Shown here: in pieces, positions 59,088 to 64,000 of the stretch
Numbering within the stretch: position 1 is the stretch's first letter
How the letters are laid out: the number at the start of each line of letters is the position of its first letter
Source of the DNA: Microbacterium sp. LWH13-1.2
GTDB lineage: Bacteria; Actinomycetota; Actinomycetes; Actinomycetales; Microbacteriaceae
Direction: 5' to 3'
Length of the DNA stretch: 64,000 bases
NCBI RefSeq assembly: GCF_038397735.1
Contig: NZ_CP151635.1
Location: forward strand, 496,001 to 560,000
The notes under the pieces: generated by a model
The model's database searches: none
What the model was told of the DNA's origin: nothing
What the model saw: only the letters and a program-made list of their open reading frames with translations
Program-made: the position numbers and the translations under genes

Positions 59088-61028
59088 ATGTCTTCCTCGC
59101 CTTCATCGCAGAACGCCTCACCGTCCTCCACGCTCTCCACACCCGCGGCACTCTGGCGCCTGAAGCCCTTCGTTAAGCCGGTCATCTGGCGGCTCGCCGG
59201 TGGCGCCGCGAGCGCTCTCGTCGCCGCGATCATCGCCCTGATGATCCCGATCGTGCTCGAGCAGATCATCCGGGGCCCCGTGCAGACCGGCTCGATCAGC
59301 GCCATCGCCTGGGGCGCCCTCGCCGTCTTCGGCCTCGCCCTCGGTGAAGCCCTGATGGTGTGGCTGCGTCGTCAGTTCGTGCTCAACCCTGCGACGCAGG
59401 TCGAGTACAAGATGCGCACCGAGCTGTACTCGCGCCTGCAGACCCTCCCGGTCTCGTTCCACGACCGCTGGCAGTCGGGTCAGCTGCTGAGCCGCATGAT
59501 GCAGGACATCGGCCTCATCCGCCGGTGGCTGGCGTTCGGGCTCGTGCTGCTGGTCGTCAACATCCTCACGATCGTGATCGGCTCGGTGCTGCTGTTCCGC
59601 TGGCACTGGCTGCTGGGTGTCATCTTCATCGTGACCGCGATCCCGCTGTGGATCCGCGGATACCTGTTCGAGAAGCGCTACGGCGCGCTCACCCGTCGCA
59701 GCCAGGACCAGGCCGGCGACCTCGCGACCAGCGTCGAGGAGAGCGTTCACGGCATCCGCGTGCTCAAGGCGTTCGGTCGCGGCAAGCACGCGCTCAGTCG
59801 CTTCAGCCGCCAGGCCGAGACGCTGCGAGAGACCGAGATGAGCAAGGCCGGCGCGATCGCGTCGATCTGGTTCTGGCTCGACCTCATGCCGCAGATCGCC
59901 TTCGGCCTCAGCCTGATGTCGGGCATCTGGCTGATCTCGCAGGGCGAGATCGATCAGGCGCAGCTGTTCGCGTTCTTCGCGATGGCGGTCGTGCTGCGGT
60001 GGCCGATCGAGTCGATCGGATTCCTCTTCTCGTTCATGCTCGACGCGCGCACGGCGACCGACCGCGTGTTCGACATCTACTCGGAGACGAACTCGATCAC
60101 CGACCCCGAGAACCCCGTGCACATCGCGGAGCCCCGTGGCGAGCTCGCGTTCGAGGGAGCGCACTTCCGCTACCAGGATGCGGGAGCGCACGAACGCGAC
60201 CTGCTCGACGGCATCGACCTGGTGCTGCGCCCCGGCGAGACCATGGCGCTCGTCGGCCTCACCGGCAGCGGCAAGACCACGCTGACCACTCTGCCCACGC
60301 GTCTGTACGACGTCACCGGCGGCGGCGTCACGCTCGACGGCGTCGACGTGCGCGACCTGCCGCTCGCCGAGCTGCGTCAGCACATCGCCATGGCCTTCGA
60401 GGACGCGACGCTGTTCTCGGCGACCGTGCGCGAGAACGTGCTGCTCGGACGGGCCGACCTCGACGTGCACAGCGACGAGGCCGAGCGCGTGCTCCGCGAA
60501 GCCCTCGACGTCGCCCAGGCGGCGTTCGTGGACTCGCTCCCCGACGGCGTCGAGACGATCATCGGTGAAGAAGGACTCAGCCTCTCCGGCGGTCAGCGTC
60601 AGCGTCTGGCGCTCGCGCGCGCCGTCGCGGCGAACCCCAAGGTGCTCGTTCTCGACGACCCGCTGTCGGCGCTCGACGTCGACACCGAGGCGCTCGTCGA
60701 AGAGGCGCTGCGTCACGTCCTGGCCGACACCACGGCCATGATCGTGGCACACCGCCCGTCGACCGTGGCTCTCGCCGACCGCGTAGCGCTGCTCGAAGCG
60801 GGCCGCGTCACCGCAGTCGGCACCCATACCGAGCTGCTCAAGACGAGCCGCCACTACCGGCACGTCATCTCGAGCCTCGAGGCCGAGGAGGCCGCACGTA
60901 CCGGCGCGATCCCGATCATCCGCGAGGAGGACGACGAGATCGACGAGGTCGAGGCCGTAGTGCGACAGGGGATCCGCGAGGAATCCGCCGACGAAGACAT
61001 CATCACCGAGAAGGAGGTGCAGCGATGA
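59088..61028 (+). CDS. ABC exporter half-transporter with degenerate ATPase site
   Basis: This 646-residue type IV ABC exporter half has a six-helix membrane domain (about 35-325) and a C-terminal nucleotide-binding domain (about 360-600). Walker A is [13 protein letters not shown], signature [16 protein letters not shown]. Walker B reads [12 protein letters not shown], with Asp in place of the catalytic Glu. This is the mark of the non-hydrolysing site in heterodimeric exporters such as BmrC or TM287. The acidic tail ([20 protein letters not shown]) is unusual. ATG 59088 is chosen behind a weak GAGAG. It overlaps the partner gene by 4 bp. The likely role is export of a drug, lipid or peptide. 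Confidence 0.9.
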   Translation: MSSSPSSQNASPSSTLSTPAALWRLKPFVKPVIWRLAGGAASALVAAIIALMIPIVLEQIIRGPVQTGSISAIAWGALAVFGLALGEALMVWLRRQFVLNPATQVEYKMRTELYSRLQTLPVSFHDRWQSGQLLSRMMQDIGLIRRWLAFGLVLLVVNILTIVIGSVLLFRWHWLLGVIFIVTAIPLWIRGYLFEKRYGALTRRSQDQAGDLATSVEESVHGIRVLKAFGRGKHALSRFSRQAETLRETEMSKAGAIASIWFWLDLMPQIAFGLSLMSGIWLISQGEIDQAQLFAFFAMAVVLRWPIESIGFLFSFMLDARTATDRVFDIYSETNSITDPENPVHIAEPRGELAFEGAHFRYQDAGAHERDLLDGIDLVLRPGETMALVGLTGSGKTTLTTLPTRLYDVTGGGVTLDGVDVRDLPLAELRQHIAMAFEDATLFSATVRENVLLGRADLDVHSDEAERVLREALDVAQAAFVDSLPDGVETIIGEEGLSLSGGQRQRLALARAVAANPKVLVLDDPLSALDVDTEALVEEALRHVLADTTAMIVAHRPSTVALADRVALLEAGRVTAVGTHTELLKTSRHYRHVISSLEAEEAARTGAIPIIREEDDEIDEVEAVVRQGIREESADEDIITEKEVQR

Positions 61029-62839
61029 GCTCCGCCATCACCGGAACGCAGGACGAAGACCGCTCCCGCTACACCAAGGAGGAGAGCAGGGCGATCCGTC
61101 GCCGGTCGCTGCACCTTCTGGGCTCGCTCGTCCAGCCGCTGAAGCCGAGGATCGCACTCGCCGCGGTCGTGCTGGTGATCTCGACCGCCCTGCAGGTGGC
61201 GGGGCCCATCCTGATCAGCATCGGCCTCGACCGTGCGCTGCCCGCCGTGCTCGAGCGCGCCGACTGGATGCCGACCTTCATGATCGGCGGCGTCTACCTG
61301 CTCGCGGGTGCCGTCGCCGCGGCGATGATCGCCTGGTACGTGATCATCGCGGCCAAGCTCACACAGGCCGTGCTGCTGGACCTGCGCAAGAGGATCTTCC
61401 TGCACACCCAGCGCCTGAGCCTGGAGTTCCACGAGTCGTACACCTCAGGGCGCATCATCTCGCGTCAGACGAGCGACCTCGACTCGATCAAGGAGCTCCT
61501 CGACGGCGGCCTCAATGAGCTCGTATCGGGCGTTCTCTTCGGACTCTTCACCTTCATCGCCCTGTGTGTGTGGGACTGGCAGTCCGGGCTCATCCTGGCG
61601 ATCGGCGGCGTGCCGCTGTTCTTCCTGATGCGCTGGTTCTACTCGCGCTCGCAGCTCGTCTACCGCGAGTCCCGCGTGATCAGCGCCAAGGTGATCGTCC
61701 AGTTCGTCGAGACCATGACGGGTATCCGCGCGGTGAAGGCGTTCCGCAAGGAGCCTCGTAACGACGCGGCCTTCGAGAAGATCGCCGGGGAGTACCGCGA
61801 CGTCAACCGACGCTCGATGCTGCTGTTCGGCACGTTCGAGCCCGGGCTGATGGGTGTCGCAGCCCTCGTCCTCGGCATCGTGGTGATGTGGGGAGGCATC
61901 CGTGTCTCCGAAGGTGCTCTCACGGTCGGTGTGCTGCTGTCGGCGGTGCTGTACGTGCGCAACTTCTTCGCGCCGATGCAGGAGATCGCGATGTTCCTGA
62001 ACTCCTACCAGTCGGCCACCGCGGCGCTCGAGAAGGTGTCGGGCGTGCTCGAGGAGGTGCCCACGGTTCCGGACCCCGAGAAGCCGGTGGATCTCTGGGA
62101 GTCTCGCGGGCACATCGAGTTCGACGAGGTGACGTTCGGGTACAACGGCGAGAAGACGATCCTGCCGAACTTCTCGCTCGACATCCCCGCGGGGCAGACG
62201 ATCGCCCTCGTCGGCACGACCGGCGCGGGCAAGTCGACACTGGCGAAGCTCATCTCGCGGTTCTACGACCCCTCGATCGGAAAGGTGACGCTCGACGGCG
62301 TCGACCTGCGCAACCTGCATCCGAAGGATCTTCGCCGCGCCATCGTGATGGTGACGCAGGAGGCCTACCTGTTCAGCGGCACGGTCGCCGACAACATCGC
62401 CCTCGGAAAGCCCGACGCCTCGCTCGACGAGATCAGGGCGGCGGCGCGCGCGGTGGGCGCCGACGAGTTCATCTCGTCGCTGCCCGACGGCTACGGCACC
62501 GACGTGAACAAGCGCGGCGGTCGCGTCTCGGCGGGTCAGCGTCAGCTGATCTCGTTCGCCCGCGCCTTCCTCGCCGATCCGGCGGTGCTGATCCTCGACG
62601 AGGCCACGGCGTCGCTCGACATCCCGTCGGAGCGCCTGATCCAGGACGCTCTGCAGACGCTGCTGAAGGACCGCACGGCTATCATCATCGCGCACCGCCT
62701 GTCGACGGTCGCGATCGCCGATCGGGTGCTGGTGATGGAGCACGGCAAGATCATCGAGGACGACACACCCGAGGCGCTGATCAGCGGCACGGGCAAGTTC
62801 GCCCAGCTGCACGCCGCCTGGCAGCAGACCCTGGTCTGA
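61025..62839 (+). CDS. ABC exporter half-transporter, catalytically competent partner
   Basis: This 604-residue second half of the heterodimer has six helices (about 30-320), then a nucleotide-binding domain. It has Walker [16 protein letters not shown], a signature-like [16 protein letters not shown] and canonical Walker [13 protein letters not shown] with catalytic Glu. The signature reads RVSAGQ in place of LSGGQ, so the two composite sites are asymmetric. ATGA overlap with the first half and the shared promoter ensure equal synthesis. A strong terminator follows at 62871. Substrate is not visible. Confidence 0.92.
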   Translation: MSSAITGTQDEDRSRYTKEESRAIRRRSLHLLGSLVQPLKPRIALAAVVLVISTALQVAGPILISIGLDRALPAVLERADWMPTFMIGGVYLLAGAVAAAMIAWYVIIAAKLTQAVLLDLRKRIFLHTQRLSLEFHESYTSGRIISRQTSDLDSIKELLDGGLNELVSGVLFGLFTFIALCVWDWQSGLILAIGGVPLFFLMRWFYSRSQLVYRESRVISAKVIVQFVETMTGIRAVKAFRKEPRNDAAFEKIAGEYRDVNRRSMLLFGTFEPGLMGVAALVLGIVVMWGGIRVSEGALTVGVLLSAVLYVRNFFAPMQEIAMFLNSYQSATAALEKVSGVLEEVPTVPDPEKPVDLWESRGHIEFDEVTFGYNGEKTILPNFSLDIPAGQTIALVGTTGAGKSTLAKLISRFYDPSIGKVTLDGVDLRNLHPKDLRRAIVMVTQEAYLFSGTVADNIALGKPDASLDEIRAAARAVGADEFISSLPDGYGTDVNKRGGRVSAGQRQLISFARAFLADPAVLILDEATASLDIPSERLIQDALQTLLKDRTAIIIAHRLSTVAIADRVLVMEHGKIIEDDTPEALISGTGKFAQLHAAWQQTLV

Positions 62840-62870
62840 ACGGACCACGTCCCGAGCCTGGCGCGTGACA

Positions 62871-62905
62871 CCGAGGCCGCGACCGATCATCGGTCGCGGC
62901 CTCGG
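62871..62905. terminator. Strong terminator of the ABC exporter operon
   Basis: A very long, perfect GC-rich stem (17 possible pairs around a single base, realistically 15-16 with a TCAT loop) is followed by ACTTTCC. Confidence 0.88.
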
Positions 62906-62960
62906 ACTTTCCCGGTGGGCGTTCTGTCGGGCCGCCGGAGCAGAGGCGCGTCAGCCTGGG

Positions 62961-62966
62961 TAGCAT
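62961..62966 (+). promoter_or_regulatory. Candidate -10 box of the coiled-coil protein gene
   Basis: TAGCAT lies six bases before ATG 62973. Confidence 0.45.
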
Positions 62967-62972
62967 CGGAGT

Positions 62973-63776
62973 ATGGACCCGCTGCTGCTCGCCGTCGAGT
63001 TGTGGTGGATCGCGCCCGTCGCCGCGGGTGGCGCGGTCGCCGGAGCGGTCGGACTCCGTCGCCGCAGCACGAAGAGCGGCCGCAGGCTCGAGTACGACGC
63101 GGCTCGGCATGATCTCAAGGCTGCCCAGCAGACGGCAGTCGAACGACGGATGGCGGTCAAGCTCGCCCGGGCCGACGTCGCTCGCATCTCGGCCGAGCGC
63201 AGTGCGCGCCGCGCGACACCTGAACAGGTCGCCGGCGCCAAGCGGATGCTGCGCGCCAAGGAGAACGACGCCAAGGCGGCCGCTGCAGACGTGCGTGCCA
63301 AGCAGGTTCGTCTCAGCGCCGCCCGTGCGGCGATCCCTGCGGCATCCGCACCGCGTCCGCTCGAACGACTGCAGGCGCAGCATGACGCGATCGTCGTGCG
63401 CTGGATGCAGTACGAGACCGACGCCGGGCTCCAGATCGCCTACCCGGCTATGACCGACGTCAAGCAGCCGGCCACGGCTGAGTACCTTCGCGCTGCGGGG
63501 CACGCGGTCGAGGCCCGCAGGACGGCCACCGGGCGCGTCAGCGCCGAGGACTACGCCGCGTATCGAGACGCGGTCGCCGATCTCGAGCGCGCCTTCGAAG
63601 CCGCAGAGCACTCGGCGCGGGTCCAGGCGGGCGAAGCGCCGCAGCCGGCATCGGCCTGGCAGGATGCCGCTCAGGACATGATCAGCCGCTCTGCCGACGC
63701 CATCGATCGTGCAGCGGGCGCTGCAGCATCCGCGCTCGCCGCCTGGAATGCACGCAAGCGCCCCGACAAGCACTGA
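62973..63776 (+). CDS. Uncharacterised membrane-anchored coiled-coil protein
   Basis: This 267-residue protein was not recognised. One hydrophobic segment near the N-terminus (about 5-27, LLAVELWWIAPVAAGGAVAG) is followed by RRRSTK. A long alanine- and arginine-rich helical region comes next (about 40-115, YDAARHDLKAAQQTAVERRM and AKRMLRAKENDAKAAAADVR), typical of a coiled coil. A second helical part ends DRAAGAAASALAAWNARKRP. The topology suggests an N-terminal anchor with the body in the cytoplasm. Its stop TGA is part of the stem of the following hairpin. Confidence 0.8.
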   Translation: MDPLLLAVELWWIAPVAAGGAVAGAVGLRRRSTKSGRRLEYDAARHDLKAAQQTAVERRMAVKLARADVARISAERSARRATPEQVAGAKRMLRAKENDAKAAAADVRAKQVRLSAARAAIPAASAPRPLERLQAQHDAIVVRWMQYETDAGLQIAYPAMTDVKQPATAEYLRAAGHAVEARRTATGRVSAEDYAAYRDAVADLERAFEAAEHSARVQAGEAPQPASAWQDAAQDMISRSADAIDRAAGAAASALAAWNARKRPDKH

Positions 63777-63803
63777 CCGCCGTCTCGGAAGAGACGACGG
63801 TCA
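63774..63803. terminator. Bidirectional hairpin at the end of the coiled-coil gene
   Basis: TGACCGCCGTCTC pairs with GAGACGACGGTCA (one mismatch) around GGAA; it lies between two convergent genes. Confidence 0.8.
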
Positions 63804-63823
63804 GTCCTGCTCGTGACCGGGCG

Positions 63824-64000
<177 letters not shown>

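Overview
The window is high-GC DNA from an actinobacterium, most likely a member of the Microbacteriaceae close to Microbacterium. The evidence is GC-rich third codon positions throughout, the conserved actinobacterial order sucC-sucD-DUF6350/PerM-purN-purH, GuaB3, DUF3817 next to guaA, an ECF42 sigma factor with its DGPF partner, two clusters of type VII (WXG100/mycosin) secretion genes, and many genes that start a few bases after a TAnnnT-like -10 box, as expected of leaderless actinobacterial mRNAs. No rRNA, tRNA, CRISPR array, insertion sequence or prophage was seen. The gene density is high and no gene-free stretch exceeds about 300 bases.

Layout. 1-9.7 kb: the 3' part of an ABC-F protein, an amine/amino-acid oxidase, GuaB3, SURF1 and a very large secreted nuclease/5'-nucleotidase. 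9.7-17.1 kb: a carbohydrate locus with a DeoR repressor divergent from a binding protein, two permeases, a class II ketose-bisphosphate aldolase, an apparent ADP-dependent sugar kinase and a mannose-6-phosphate isomerase. Together these suggest import of a sugar and its conversion through fructose phosphates to trioses. 17.1-20.3 kb: DUF3817, guaA, a 66-bp palindromic tandem repeat and lactate dehydrogenase. 20.3-28.8 kb: DGPF protein plus ECF42 sigma factor, small membrane stress proteins, Bax-inhibitor-1 protein, glycerophosphodiesterase, hemerythrin protein, YccF, and a surface protein with four lamin-tail domains and an LAATG anchor.

28.8-31.8 kb (minus strand): a five-gene, tightly coupled ESX-associated operon (EspC-like protein, a 436-residue candidate effector, an overlapping lipoprotein, a YbaB-like protein and a WXG100 protein). 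31.9-43.7 kb: UvrD/PcrA helicase, SseB protein, split NHEJ polymerase and ligase genes, a phytoene-desaturase-like oxidoreductase, a Cys-tailed unknown, an SDR with a divergent MmyB-type regulator, and an acyl-CoA dehydrogenase with a TetR regulator. 43.8-48.1 kb: a second type VII cassette, built as mycosin, helical WXG-like protein, second mycosin and a glycine-rich substrate-like protein. No EccB/C/D/E core gene is in the window, so both cassettes must work with machinery encoded elsewhere or have another role.

48.2-56.7 kb: sucCD behind a dyad-rich leader, homocysteine methyltransferase, a purine permease, PerM/DUF6350, purN and purH. 56.8-58.8 kb: an Ada-AlkA fusion coupled to an O6-alkylguanine methyltransferase. 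58.8-62.9 kb: a strongly initiated 21-codon reading frame upstream of a heterodimeric ABC exporter, an arrangement like the Bacillus subtilis bmrB-bmrCD attenuation system. The window ends with a coiled-coil membrane protein and the C-terminus of a GH1 beta-glucosidase.

The items I find most worth following are the leader peptide/ABC exporter, the twin-mycosin cassette, the effector/lipoprotein operon, the ADP-dependent kinase in the sugar operon, and the 66-bp palindromic repeat that takes in the end of guaA. All assignments come from reading motifs and context; no database search was run.
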